From contig JAJLRJ010000001.1 of the NCBI GenBank assembly GCA_024195265.1, positions 52,452,214 through 52,516,213 on the forward strand: 64,000 bases of DNA, given 5' to 3'. The notes below the pieces were generated by a model. The model had not been told where the DNA came from and did no database searches. It was given only the letters and a program-made list of their open reading frames with translations. The translations under genes and the position numbers were made by a program. Each line of letters begins with the position of its first letter. Positions within the stretch are counted from its first letter, which is position 1. This document shows positions 21,606 through 34,800 of the stretch, in pieces. The DNA is from Dendrophyllia cribrosa (lineage: Eukaryota > Cnidaria > Anthozoa > Scleractinia > Dendrophylliidae).

Positions 21606-23934
21606 AGGCACAACCGTGACTCTTGGGAGACAGCGCTGAATAACACACTGCGTATGTTCGTTACGTCACTGCTTTCCTCGTGGTGGAAAATTTGTGAATG
21701 ATTCAGTTCGTAAAATCTTGTTTTAGCCAAAATTTCACCCTTTTACCGACGAAAACAAAACTTTCGTTTTTTTAGGTAAAAGTTCTTCCAACTGAAATTA
21801 GATACAATATTGGGCTGTCCGTAAACACACAGACTTTCCTTAACCATGCAACACGGTGCTTAACCAATGCAACGGGTTCTTTTTGGTTCGGGAAGACCCC
21901 ATAAATGTGAGTGCGCTCATTTCACGAGTCAAGTTCGAGTCCAGCCCGAGTCAAGTTCGAGTCAAGTTTTTAAAAAAAAATATTGTTGTCTAACTGGTCA
22001 GCCCGAAAAAAAAAATCAAATGCTCGAGGAATTTTCATAATAATATTTCCCTACCTTATTTATAATATTATATTTTTAAACAGAGTTTGTAAGAAATCCA
22101 TTTCGCAATTATTCAACCTACTTTTAGTCTTGTATTTAATAGTCCGACATTGAACGAGAGGTTCGGTGTGACATTCCATGCCATGTGTGAACAACTTCCA
22201 AATGTCGCAATTTACAAAGACAAACAAAGGAAATTTGATGATTCACAAACGCTTTCGCAGCAATTCAGTACGCCAGAGCGAGACAAGTTGTGAGAAACAT
22301 AGCGTAGTGTAACACCCCTCGTGCAACTTCTCTCGCAGCACCGCAAAGCACGGTTTTTAGTTGTTGCGAGACAAGTTGCACGAATCATTACCTAGTGTAA
22401 CAGCGCCTTTAGTCGTTGCTTGCATGCTTGCATACTTCCCTTTAAATGATTGCGGCCTAGCCTGCACTCTAATATCGTGAAACTACATGGTTGAGAATGG
22501 GTGGAAGCTTTTACCGTGGTAGTTCTTTATCCAGTTACAGAATATAGCAAGACAAGGTGTAAGTGAAAAGCTTAGGTTTCATTGCCTGATAGCCCAGTTC
22601 GTCAATGTTATAAATTAGTTGGCAACTGAAACAACCACAATGCGTGGCGGGCGTAGAAACCCCTGGAAAAGGTTGCCAATACTCCAAAAATCTTGAAAAC
22701 AAACATGGCTACCAATTGCTCGACATAGGCCTTCATCACGCGGCGGCCATATTGACTCCCTGGAGAATAAAATGCTTTTTTTTTGCCAGCCCAGCCTCGC
22801 AGTGAAAAGTTAAAAACGAGGTTAGGCGGGCAAAAATCTTTTTTTTTATACAAAATGGCGGGACGTGATAACGGCCTATAACCTTCGCAAACGCTATTTC
22901 ATCATGTGTCACGTGGCAGAACACTCCACTGCGATTCTTATAGTATTTAGACAGCTCAGTGTTAGGGGTTTCTTTTCCGGCCCGCTATTGTGAACGCAGA
23001 AAAGGCTCATTGAGGTTGAGTGATGACATGGGATGAAGCAACAAGGACTGTAACAAACAGGAAAAAATATAAAGCTAAAAATTAACAGTGGATAGGTGCA
23101 CAGAAAGGGACGAGCATGAGAAGTAGTCTTTTCCCCTTTTTTGTGATGACCGTAAATTGAGGAAACAGTGAAACAAATTTCGTATAAAGCGAACGTCCTT
23201 ACACATGGTTACTCTTATGCATTTTGCTATTCATATTCCCCCATTTTTGCGTGCTTGTCGATTCTTAGTGCCGTAACATGAGAGTGAAATCGTCATAAAT
23301 CCGGTGCGTAAAACAATCGTAGACTTAGCAGTCCGGTTTCCCAATACACTTTTGACAAACTAATCATATTTTCTTTAACTCTTCGTGTACATAAAGCATA
23401 AAACATAAAATTATTAATTATTTTACATACTGAAAATCCTACCTTCTATTTCCAACCTTTCGATAAGCGATAACAGATAGACCCGTTAGGCTGGACTGAT
23501 ACCTTTGTTACAGCATGTGAAACCTCTCGTATACGAACACCTTCTTAATAAGCAGACATCGGCTTCAAATGGAAAGTGGTTGGTTTCAAAAGAGTGGTTA
23601 TGCTCTGTAAAATTTTTGTAGAGAAAAGAAATTTGCAAGTTAATTTATATAGCTTTGTAAAGCGATCACAATTACAGAAGAATGCAAACGAAACACGACA
23701 AAAGTGACAAAATGTTACCATAACTGTGGAAACGATAAAAGCCAAAAAATCAAAGTGAAAGAGAAATTATCTTTATCGTGCTTTTGCTTGAATCGGCACA
23801 GACTTAATATGTTTTGATAAACATTTTTCGCCTTACTCTTAGTAGCATAGTAACGCAGTAAAAAACTCGACGGACCATGCATAATAATGAATGGGTTAGT
23901 TGGGGGGGGGGGGGAAGCACGAGAATTTAGTTTT
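21606..23934. other. Intergenic with degraded repeats
   Basis: 22245-22416 is a diverged MITE ending ACCTAGTGTAACAGCGCC, related to the fragment at 7599. At 21920-21966 GAGTCAAGTTC-type words repeat three times. A run of 14 G is at about 23902. No gene recognised in the remainder. Confidence 0.35.
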
Positions 23935-24238
23935 ATCGACTGAGTCGATAAGGTAAATCGACCGCCGCAAAAAGATTCAAATAGCTGGCGTTTCGAGCGC
24001 TAGCCCTTCGTCATAGCGAATCAAGTAATTGTGGGTTGTGTGTGGTTTTATATAGTAAATGGTGGAGCTACGCTATTGGTGGAAGTTTGGTGACGTGAAC
24101 AAACAAATGTAAATTAGTTGAATGAAAAGCGTTCGTTAACGCCGTGTGGATTGAGAGTGCCGACTTGAAAGACGAATTTTTGTTCTAAGTTTTTACGGCT
24201 TTCTGTGTTACCCTTGTGTAGATCTGGTAACGGTCTTG
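23935..24238 (-). mobile_element. 3'-terminal fragment of a Penelope-like element
   Basis: On the minus strand a short frame reads ...NTESRKNLEQKFVFQVGT then LNPHGVNERFSFN and stop, which I recognise as the C-terminal end common in cnidarian Penelope-like polyproteins. It is followed downstream by the PLE-type motif ATGACGAAGGGCTAGCGCTC plus GAAACG. The rest of the element is absent, and a poly-C-bearing repeat follows at its 5' side. Confidence 0.5.
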
Positions 24239-24272
24239 AAAAAATCGGAGAAAAACCTTAAGGGCAGTGGCA

Positions 24273-24304
<32 letters not shown>

Positions 24305-24446
24305 TTTTACGACCGAGGGTTAACAAACGCTTTTCGAGTTTCAGGAATGCTGGAAATGACGTTTCAGAGGGTAAAATCGGAAAAAATTTCCGGGAAGGCA
24401 TGCAGCTGGATCCCTCCTTTCTGAAATTCCTGGATCCGCCCCTGTA
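24239..24446. repeat. Repeat remnant with a 28-base poly-C run
   Basis: A C run at 24276-24303 lies in a fragment ending TGGATCCGCCCCTG, a sequence type typical of hAT-like repeat ends. The proline-rich ORF across it is a by-product. Confidence 0.4.
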
Positions 24447-25271
24447 AAGCTCTTGCTAAGCTTACAGCAATCTTACTAACCTTTTTTAACGGTAAGATTT
24501 AAGAGATGTAGTTTTTGTTTTGTATTTAGCGGGACTTTCACGAAGCAGAATATATGAAGCTTATCTTTCAGTTATTTTTTTTGAAAAGATAAAAACAACA
24601 CGCCATGAAATATTCTTTTACCGTTCGCCATAGCGTAAGTTTAAATGTCATATAAACTCTTTATAACATATCGTTTTACCGGTTTGGGGATTCTATCCAA
24701 GAATGTTTTAATTAAATAATTATTTTTGCAGCACTTGCAGTAGAAAAGGGTGGGAAAAGATCGCAAAAATAAGATATAAGCTTAAGCTTAAATTGATGTC
24801 AGCAAATAGAACATAGAATACATGCAAGTTTCGATTTTTTAGCGTGACCTCTAAACACAATCAAGGGTACGATGTTAGTAAAAACTATGAAAGCTCTTTC
24901 TCTATCACTGCTTTATTACTCAGATTAAATCAAAAGGTTATGGCTGACAATTTTAGCTAATTTGACAAATGAACTAATCGAATGAACTCACAAATTCGGC
25001 GGCTTTATTAGTTTTAACTTACATTTCCTTCACCCAGTCAACATGGCTTTGAACTGAATCATTGATTTGATCAAAGGGGCTGATGGTTCATAATTATATT
25101 TCGGTATAAAAATAAAGAAAATCCATTTGCGTCATATAACTTTTAGGAAATTTTCGTGTTTAGCCAATCAGAATAGCAGAAGACAATAGCTAATAATTTT
25201 GCTTCTTTGATGAAGTTCCCCAAATACAATAACTTTTAAAAATTGCTTGGTGTGCGATTGGGTCTCAAATA

Positions 25272-25612
25272 ACTTGAAACCTTGAAAAAAAAAAATGACA
25301 AAATGCATCTTGAACCTTAACTTTTAGTGATTTTTGAGTCTCGGTCAACGAGATCACTCGTAACAATGAAAAAAGTTGGCATTCCATCGTGCATTGCCGT
25401 TCGGGCATTTTCCTTCTTATGCGGATCATTACTTAAGTAATGATCCGCATAAGAAGGAAAATGCCCGAACGGCAATGGAATGTCAAACACGATGGAATGT
25501 CAAGAATTTTCATTGTTAAATAAAACTATTGATCTCATTGGCCTAGACTCAAAAACCGCTAAAAAGTTAAGGTTCAAGGTGTATTTTATCTAATTTTTTT
25601 TAAGGTTTCAAG
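25272..25612. repeat. Foldback repeat with an 86-bp perfect palindrome at its centre
   Basis: Imperfect arms (CTTGAAACCTTGAAAA ... mirrored at 25590-25612) surround a perfect palindrome at 25392-25477 with no spacer; the centre is ACTTAAGT. No ORF. Confidence 0.85.
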
Positions 25613-25615
25613 TAA

Positions 25616-26703
25616 GGCCCGAAACGCACTTGCGGACAACTTTTGAATTGTCCGCGACAATTTGGACAGAAATTGGCATACAAAATTGTCCGAGACAACT
25701 TTTCAATTTCTGAGCTAAAATTTGCAAGACAATAAGAAAAGTGCACATTCCGGTATGGAAACAATTTTAAAAGTGTGGAGCACTTCGACTTTCAATCTGA
25801 GCATCAAGCCTTTTCAAAGCGCACGTGACTTTAAATCTCATTAGTATGTATTTTATGCGGTATGAAACTGGCTTGTTTTCCCCGCTTTTTTGCAATATTA
25901 CTCAGTACCGTCATTGAACACCGCTAAACATGATTCGATTCCAAAATAACGCAAAGTATTTTTATTTCAAGGCCTTTTCAAGGGTTTTTCTACTTTTAGT
26001 GATTAAATTGTTTTTGCACACTGCCATTTGCCGTGATAAATTTGAATAAAAAGAAACATGCTGCATATTGATTTGTTTATCTCAGGGAAGGGCACAATGG
26101 TTAATCAAGAAAGCATTTTTTTTCTGGATTCGCGGGTGCGTTGGAATGTACCGGACAGGCGTGTTGTCCTGCCAGAAGGCAGGACTTCGGCTCCTTTGAA
26201 GATTCGGCTGTTTTGTCGAAACTTTTTCGACTTGGCAAAAGTAGGTCGCACTTGTCTTTGCGGTGATTTTCCGTTATAATAGCGACCTTTAGATTGGACT
26301 ACGAGTACGAGATTGAGTACGAGTACGAGTTTTCAAACCAAAATCGTGTGCCTCATATAATTTCTTATCACACCAATCTTATCCCTAACGTTTATTTATG
26401 TGTTAGTCAGCAACAGGAAAGAGTTATAGTTCGGGGGATACAATTATCTCGAAATTCCAAAGTCGTACTCGTACTCGTACTCGATTTCGTACTCGTAGTC
26501 AAATCTAAAGGTCGCTAATGACGAACGAATTGCACGTGCAACGTGGACCAATCAGCGGGTGGCGGTGTTTTTAAAGTTTTATTTGTCTGCCCAGTTCGTT
26601 TCTCTGAAAAGTGTAGGTCGCACTTGTCTTTGCCAAGTCACACACTTAAATAAATCGAAATTCGATAAAAATGTACAAAATTGTCCCAAGTGCGATTTGG
26701 GCC
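25616..26703. mobile_element. PIF/Harbinger-type non-autonomous element (TAA duplication)
   Basis: Ends GGCCCGAAACGCACTTGC and the diverged mirror CAAGTGCGATTTGGGCC are flanked by TAA at 25613-25615 and 26704-26706. Subterminal repeats of AATTGTCC words. No transposase. Confidence 0.65.
26282..26515. mobile_element. 234-bp TA-flanked MITE with TACGAG repeats
   Basis: Ends GCGACCTTTAGATTGGACTA and mirror, TA on both sides (26280-26281, 26516-26517). Subterminal TACGAG words repeat five to six times at each end. Mariner-type by target site. Confidence 0.8.
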
Positions 26704-27201
26704 TAATTTGAGACCCAATCGCACAACATACAATTTTTAAAAGAAATTGTATTTGAGGAACTTCATCAAAGAAGCAAAATTATTAGCTATTGTCTCCTGC
26801 TATTCTGATTGGTTAAGCACGAACATTTCCTAAAATTTATTTGACGCAAATGGATTTTCTTTATTTTTATAATGAAATATAATTATTAACCATCAGGTCC
26901 TCCTCTATTCTTGAAATTAAAGATATTCTAGGTGGAAAAGAGCCAATGCCGCAGAACAATGAAGTTTGCTATCGTTCTTATGTGGAACAATACTTAAATT
27001 GTAGAATTTGTGACGAGACTCTTTGAATCAGAATGGCAAACAAAAGCTTGCAAGCTTCATGTGAGACGCCGGCTTTTTCCCACGCATAGTCATTTTCGCG
27101 CGCGCCTGCATGTGAATAACTGGTCATAACTAACATTCGATAAGCTGCTCACCATGAAACGAAACTGAGACATAACATTAGCTGTTTACAACAAGTTTAG
27201 A

Positions 27202-27510
27202 ATAAATCCACATCAGGAGTGGAAGAAAGGGGAATGGATATCTGTTTTCAGAAAAGATGGTCGCTACGAGAAAGAAAATTATGGGCCCGTCACTGCTCTA
27301 CCTTGTGTGTATAAAGTAATTGAAGAGTTACTTGAAAAGCAAGTTAAGGCCATTTTCGACAGCCGTCTAGGCGATTGTCTATCAGCCTATAGAAAGCAAC
27401 ACAGCTGTTAAACTGCCCTATAACCTAGTGGAAGACTGAAAATCGGCTATAGACAATCGTTATCTGTTGGTATATTTTATCAACAGATATGTCCAAAGCT
27501 ACTACTGTGT
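27202..27510 (+). pseudogene. Non-LTR retrotransposon reverse transcriptase fragment
   Basis: The frame reads QEWKKGEWISVFRKDGRYEK, ENYGPVTALPCVYKVIEELL, LGDCLSAYRKQHSC, matching the N-terminal part of CR1/Jockey-like reverse transcriptases (WKKGEWTPVFKK ... NYRPVTVLP ... AYRKKHSC). A stop follows HSC and the similarity continues in another frame (NLVED ... SAIDNRYL). It is a short, dead fragment on the plus strand with no poly(A) or target duplication seen. Confidence 0.65.
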
Positions 27511-28226
27511 AAAATACCGCAAAACAACAGATTGATGTTCAGGGCGTCAAATAAGATGATTTCTTTTATTTTTCTTCCAAAAAGTTCAAACTCGAAGATT
27601 AGCCTAAGAATGCACAAAAACCATTTTCGCACTCAGTACTTCAATATGATACACCTGGCCTTAAACCGATGGCCGATGGCTGACAGGCACACGATCAAGC
27701 AATGAAAAGTCGCTAGAAGAATGTCAAACATTGAAGAGAAGATAGTTTATTGAAGGAATGAAAGCGACTATAGTGAGAGCGACAGGGAGTACTACAAAAC
27801 CTGTTATATTTTTGTGCATGCAGTTTGAAAATAGGAAGATGACAAGAATGCATGGAGAAATGGAGGAGCATGACTGGAAAGCAAGGCTTGTTCTGCTTTA
27901 AAGGACAATAAATATTCCAGTTTAGAACGGGTATAAACCTGAAAATGGTTGTGAGTAGCTTTTCCTGACGAAGTTAGTTTCTTACAAATAGCCAGCTTCT
28001 CAGTTCAGCGGTATAATAAGTGATACAAAACATAATGTTGCCCAGCAACGGAAGGACATGGTGTATACGAAGCGTATTTTGTCGTTTGTGAAGAGTGATG
28101 TGATAAATTATCATTCTCAATACAATCACAAGGCTCTCGTTCAGTAACGGATCCCCGTCCAAATATGTAATTAAACCGCGGATCCGTTCCTTTTCAAACT
28201 TGTACTGTAATGATACCTAAGTTTTT

Positions 28227-28893
28227 TTAGGGTGACACAATCAAAGGCAAGTTTGTATTTGTGTTTGCAGTGGGAATATAATCATCGCAAGATTTTTCAA
28301 TCAGTGATGTAATCAAGATTCTGATTAGTGGTATCTCCTCGTAGAATGGGAAAGGCCCTTTACTCATGCTTCCCTGGCAGAACCTTGTAGGCTGTTCGAC
28401 CTTCAGTTCGTCCGCTTGGAATTTTACTTCATGAACATTTTTAAAGAAATCAAAATAGGACTGAAAAAAGTCAATTTGCTGAAAGGTAGTGTATCCGGAA
28501 ATAGGAATACTGTTCGTGTCAAGATCAAGGAATATAGCGTCTCGAGAAAACGTTTTACGAAATGTTTCTGTAGGCAAATCTGTTCCTGTTGGACAGCTAA
28601 CATGACTTTTAACTTTTTGGCATTGTTCGTCTCTTGCAACTACAGCGAAAGACTGTTGCTTGTGAATTTTCCCGCCAGTTGTCCCTTTTTCTGAGATTAC
28701 TGTGTTTGCACTGCCTCTGTTCCCAGCGTTATGAGTCACGTGTCCGGAAGTACTTTTGTTCTTTCCGCTTTCGCCACTTCCTTGAGTAATTCCTTCCGTC
28801 AAAACCGGGTCCAAGAATTCTCTATTGCCTTTGTTATCTGGTTTTTGCATTTTTAGGACGACTATGTTTGGTTGACCATCGTCTCCACTGGAA
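28227..28893 (-). CDS. Last exon of the predicted type I membrane protein (cytoplasmic region)
   Basis: Acceptor CTTTCAG at 28894-28900 on the minus strand; the frame runs GSSGDDGQPNIVVLKM ... to a stop at 28227. The tail has FFQSYFDFFKNVHEVKF and EEIPLIRILITSLIEK, helical-looking but unassigned. Confidence 0.65.
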
Positions 28894-31800
28894 CTGAAAG
28901 AAAGATAAATGGGTAAAATACTGAGAGAATATCTTCGATGACTTTTTAATATGTTTTCCTTTCGGAACAATATCGGGAAATCTGCCCAAAATACAGATTA
29001 AAAAAGTGTGATTGTTCGAAATGTGACGTTTGTAGTTATCATTGAAAAAGCGTCTCCTTATACGTGCAAAGAAAAATAATACTGATTGGAGTTAAGATCG
29101 TCATTTTAAAATTGGCTCTGCCATTAAAAACTTAACCTAACCTAATATTGAGGGACGTGCCCGTTCAGAGTTTCTCCACAGTACTTGTTTTAGTACTAAC
29201 CTCACTTGTTTTAATACTGTGAAACCAATAAAGTACGTAAGTAATGTAAGTAACACAGTTCGAAGGTTTGCCGCCGTATTTTATTTCTTTCCGTAGTCTA
29301 AAATAACTCAGTCATGTACAAAGCGAGAAGTTATGAATGTAATTTGATGAACAAAGGATTTTGAACATACAAAGCATCTATAATTGCTTATGTCAACAGA
29401 AGGTGTGCCATTGGATAAGAAAGTGAAATCTTCGCTCGTTAAGTTTTTGTGGGATTTCTTTGCAGTTACTTCTAAACTTTCCATAATTAGTCATACGACT
29501 ACCAAAAATTTGGTTTGAACTAAAGTGCACGTGGCTGGTAAAAAGTTCAAGTATTTTTTATGATCGAAACTTATCTCCGGCTTTCATAGTACAGGGGATA
29601 GGGGGTATCCCTACAGTGCCCTGGATGAGATGCTAGTCCATCGCAGGGTGACCTTTAGCAATATGACGGTCGGTTTTCGTGAATATCTTTGGGGGAGAGG
29701 GATAATGTGAAGCAAGATGACAGAGACCAAGACTTGAACCATCGATATTCAGATCGAACTTTTAACTTGCTAACCTCTTGAGTTTTCACTTGACTCGTAT
29801 TATCTCTAATAATGTAGGGTTCTATAAAAAGTGCATTAAATTGGCTAAAAGTGTTGTGCCATTTTAACTTTTTTAAACTAAACTGTTCCATTCTTGAAGG
29901 GACAGTGTCACGGAGATTTGGTGTCGTTTTAAAAATTTATTATATTTTTTATATTGAAAGAAACCCAAAATTATAGTCCAGTTTTGTGATAAACTACCAC
30001 CCTAGTGTATCAAAACTATTGAAGAGTGTCTAGTCACAGGCGGAAATCGCTACTTGATAAAGGTTAGCCTAACGTCCACCGCGGTCAAACGTCCGAGGCG
30101 TTTTTCGTCATTTTATTTAGTGGAATTTTATTTAATATCAAATGGAAATATGGGCAAGAATGTATAAAAAAAATTAGTTGACGTAACTATCTTTTAATTT
30201 TTCTTAAAGTAATGAGCTTTTTTCCGTTGAAAACTGACCAAAACTCTTTGCGCCTGATCAAAATTATGTTGGCAAATGGCGCCGACAATTCTGCAGTTCA
30301 CAGTTTTTAAACGCTTAGAACTTTTTTTAGTAAACTTTCAAAACGTTTAGTGAATTGACAGTGTATTGGCAATATATTAAACTTTAAACAGTGAAAATGA
30401 CAACCTTAACTTTTAAGTACTTTGCTTAACTTTTGCAAATTTCTCTCGTTTGACCGCGGTTAAAGCCTTACGTTTGTTTTTAAGGTCACACTATTTCGTT
30501 TCAAAAATGGATTAGAACAGACCATGACTGCTTAGCCTTTATCGTGGTGGTTTAGTATTATTTTGTAAATAAGTAAAGGTATTGTAGCATAGTATAGGTA
30601 AAAACGGCAAACTGATCTTTACGGCAAGGAGAAGAGATTGAGACAGAAGTGAAATTAAAAAAAAAAGCAGTTGAATATATTTGTCCGATATTTCGGTTTG
30701 CAAAAAAAACCATCTACGGCGGCTAAAAAACAAAAAATGAAGCCAAACAGTTTTTGTTTTGCAAACCGAAATATTGGGCAAATATATTCAACTGTTTGTT
30801 TCTCTTTATTTCACTTCTGTCTCAATCTCTTTTCCTTGCCGTAAGGATCAGTTTACCGTTTTAACCTATACTATTTCAAGATTTTTACTGATCCATGTCT
30901 ACGATAGATCCGACACTCTTCATTGGTTTGTCGCTGTGGTTTTGCCGTTATTGCCCACTCCAGAAACTATTAAAAATACCGCTTGATGTAAGCCTCATTT
31001 TTCCAATTTCTTTTGTTTTCAGCACGAACTGCAAGTGCTATGCTTCAACTTCGTAGCAATTTGCATTCGGTGCACATTTGTATGCGAACACACAATGCTA
31101 CGTCCTAGCGTTCCTTCATGTACTCTGAATTTCATTGTGCCATTCTAACAAAGAAGACTTGAATAATTGCACCCCGGTGAGGCTGAGCCTGCGCATAAAA
31201 GAGTTAAATTATGGTGTTTTTCAGAGTGGCCAATTATAGTTTATTGTAGCATAGTTTTGACCAAAAATGGTCAAATTCCCTGTGACACTGCCCCTTTAAA
31301 TAATTTCTATCATTTGAAAGTGGAACACAAGTGTCCTCACCCTGAATCAGAGAAGCACCTTCTGTAGATCCCCACAACAACAATCAACGCAAATATGGCA
31401 ACGATAATCACAAATATTTTTTTCCAATTTTCTTTTATCCATTTGTAAACGGAGTTTGCTTTTTTGGCTTTGTCCTTCAGTGCATTTACCTCATCACCTA
31501 TATCAAATAGGAATATACGATGTCAGCGGTTAAAACGTACGTGCTCTTACGTGGATATCAACTGTTTGCTGATTGTTTTTTTTTTTTTAATTCTTTACAC
31601 GTGTTATGTCTCCACTTTAATACTTTTACTATTAGATTCAAATTAATCCCAATTCAATTTTAAACAAAACTTCTGTCATCATAACAGGTAACAGGGTGGT
31701 ACATGCTTTCTTGGCTTGTGATTCGCCATACATATTGATTTTTAAGTGTTTCAAGCAAATAATGTTTAAATAATTCTCTTTACACCATTATTTTTATCCG

Positions 31801-34800
31801 AGGCAGGCATTTAGGGAACATTACAGTCCGGCTTTTTACTGCTAGTTAGTAGGAAATTAATCAAAAGCGATACCGTAGATTTTCTATAACACGGAGATCA
31901 AAGAAACAAACTGAGTGTCTGCATTATCAGGACGTTTTTGTTTTATATGCCGATATTAAATTTATACGTTTCCAATGTTGGTCCAAGAGAAACATTTTAT
32001 TTGACACAAACATATTATTTGACATTTATCTAAATCCTTACCCTCTATAGATCATAAGACAGAACGCACTTTTATATCTAAGTGAGAAAAACTATACCAC
32101 ATTATAATTCTCGAGCTCTTTTCAGTTGTAGAAAAAAACTCCGCAGCAAGTGCGTTGTTATAATTAATTCTATAATTAATTAATTTTATTAATTTTGGGA
32201 ATTGAGCTTCTCAAACCTACCAAGTCCTCTTTTAACATGATGTTTAGCCAGGAGTTCAGACTCGTCTCTGGTTTGTTGCCCTCCTGCTTGATGTTGCAAA
32301 AGTTGAAGTGAATCGCTGTTCCTAACTAAACTATTGCTCGTTTCACCTATAAAATAAAAAAAGTGCTCAAGTTAAAGACCATGCCAATATAACAATGAAA
32401 GCGAAGTCTGTCTGGAGGTTCAAATATTTGATATCTTTTGACTTAAAGGAAAAAACTAAAGCACGTTCCAAGCTTTAAGGTTGTGGGAAGTTGGTTGCGG
32501 TGCGAAACAATGGGTATGCAACGCGTACATGTTTTTTTTTTTTTTTTTTTTTTTTAACAGTTTTATTAAAGAAACCAATAACAAATAACAAAAATAACAG
32601 AAATATACACAGATATTTGGCTATTACAAAGATATTTAACTATTACAGTGTCAGTAGCAGTTACGTAGTTTACACATACGAGAGAAAAAAAAAATATGTA
32701 CAAAAATAAAGTAAAAAACTAGAGAAGTGGTGCCCAGGTGCGATAATACTTCGGAAGTGCTTTTTTTGTAGTCGCTATTTCTTTAAGAATTTTAAGTTTT
32801 TCTTGAACACTCAGTATAAAACATTCGAAATCTAAGACGTTTCCGCGAAGGCTTGTGCAAAAGATACAATATTTGGCAATTAATAGACAATAGTTTAGTG
32901 TTTGCCAATGCTTTGTTCTATCATGCCAGCCGTAAAGTATATGGCTTGTAGTTAACGTTATTATTTCACATGTTTTTTGGTACCATCAGTTTTGAAACAG
33001 GGTCCAAAAATCGATTGTGAGAGCGCAGTTTATTAGCAGGTGATCTAGAGTTTGTTTCTCGGCATTGCATAAGTTGCATATAGGGTTTTCTAGGAGGCCG
33101 TCTCGATGAAGTGAGACGCGGGTTGGGAGTATGTTTTGAATTACTTTGTGTTGAAACATGATTATTTTTACTTCGTTTGTGACGGCGAATGGCATGAGAT
33201 AAACTTTCTGGATGGTCTTTTTTGTGAACCCGTGGCGAAGAATTTTGGTTTCAGCGGTGGGAGGAACGAAAACAGCTTTTAAAAGAGAGGAGTAAATATA
33301 TCTAGTTGTCTGGGTGTTGACTGGTGTATTGTGTTCAAAATTCGGAGTTGGGCTTTTAAAATTGGCTTTCCACTCATTTGGAATTGCTTTAACCAGACCA
33401 TAGTATGTCGTAAAAGGGACATTAAGATTGAATTTTAGAGCGAACTCGTGCAAATTCAAAAACTCACTGTTTTGGTTTAATATGTCGCTTATTTTGGTAA
33501 TGCCAGCGTTGTACCAATTGTTGTAAAAAACAGGTTTGTTTTCTATCAGGATTTTTCAGTTGTTCCACAATGATTCGTTTCTAGGATGCGTTCCGCAATC
33601 GGTTTCCGTTGCGATTTTGAACTCATACCAATATTTTAGCATTATTTTATAAAAAGTGGGGAGTTTGTTGTCATTGTCAAGTATATTTGCTGGGAAGCTG
33701 CATTTTGTTAAAAAGACAAGATTTCCGTGTTTGTGCAAAAGATGATTAGGGATTATTTTCCAGGAAGCTTGTGAATCATCCTGAATTCTGCTTATCCAAG
33801 CTAGCTTCAGTGCCTTTTCCATGATTTTGAAATCACACATTTTCAAGCCGATTTTAGGGGGCTTTCCGGACCAAATAAAGTTGAAGATTAATTTGTTGAT
33901 TTCTTGGATATAGTGATCTGGAACAGGCAGTACAGAAGCAGAATAAACTAATTTAGAAATCCCAAGAGTCTTGACAATGTTAATTTTTCCATAAAGAGTT
34001 AAATTTCTTCGTTTCCAAGTGTTCAACAATTTCTCCAGGTAAAGTATTTTTTCGCCAAAATTGAGTCTGTCAGCGTTTATTTGATTGTAAGAAAAAAAGA
34101 CACCGAGTGCGTTAATAGGTTCTTTTGGCCATTTAAAACTAAAAGGTTCATCTGTGTTGTGTTTCCATTCTCCTAACCACATTGCTTCGGTTTTGGTAGT
34201 ATTAATTTCTAGGCCGGAACATTCTTTAAAATCGTTTAATAGCTTTAATAGACTTGTAACGGAGTCAAGGTCACGTACAAATACTGTTGTGTCGTCGGCA
34301 TATTGAGTTACTTTTAGTTCGTGGTTGTTTACTTGGATACCTTTTATAGCCGGCTCGCTTCTTATAGCTCTAGAGAGAAGTTCTATGCCGAGGACAAAAA
34401 GGACGCCAGACAAAGGACAACCTTGTCTGACTCCCCGCTGTAAGGAGAAAAAGACAGAGGCGTGGCCGTTGTTCACGACACAACTTGTAACATTGTTATA
34501 GAATATTTTTATCCAGTTTTGGATGTCAAGGCCGAAGTTAAAAAGCTGGAGTGTTTCTTGAAGATAGTTCCATTCAATGGAATCGAAAGCTTTTTTAAAG
34601 TCCAAGAAAATAGCAATGCCTTTTTTATTTAGCTTGTCTGTGTAGTGTATTAGATCGTAAATCAGTCGTACGTTTTCACCAATATAGCGGCCCTTTACAT
34701 AACCTGTTTGATCTGGGTTTATTAAGGTTGGCAGAACGTTTTCTATTCTTTTGGCTATAACTTTAGTGAGGATTTTGTAATCAACGTTTAGGAGTGAGAT

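Larger units (their letters stand above)
25079..26897. mobile_element. Outer long-TIR element of a four-component transposon nest
   Basis: Inverted repeats of about 195 bp, some 90 percent identical by eye, from CTGATGGTTCATAATTATAT at 25079 to its mirror ending 26897. The inner edge of both arms is GTGCGATTGGGTCTCAAAT. The interior contains a palindrome (25272-25612), a TAA-flanked element (25616-26703) and, within that, a TA-flanked MITE (26282-26515). Confidence 0.7.
29898..31295. mobile_element. TTAA-type element in intron 3 of the membrane protein gene
   Basis: Ends AGGGACAGTGTCACGG (left) and the mirror CCTGTGACACTGCCCCT (right). The right flank is TTAA (31296-31299) and the left TTGA (29894-29897), read as a decayed TTAA. 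The right end is about 45 bp from the exon 3 donor. It has been invaded by the 383-bp MITE and a foldback. Confidence 0.6.

Noticed and set aside
24236..24424. Plus-strand ORF with a polyproline stretch
   Set aside because: Product of a 28-base C run inside a repeat remnant.
25392..25477. CRISPR-like or attenuator hairpin
   Set aside because: A eukaryotic foldback repeat; there are no spaced direct repeats and no prokaryotic context.
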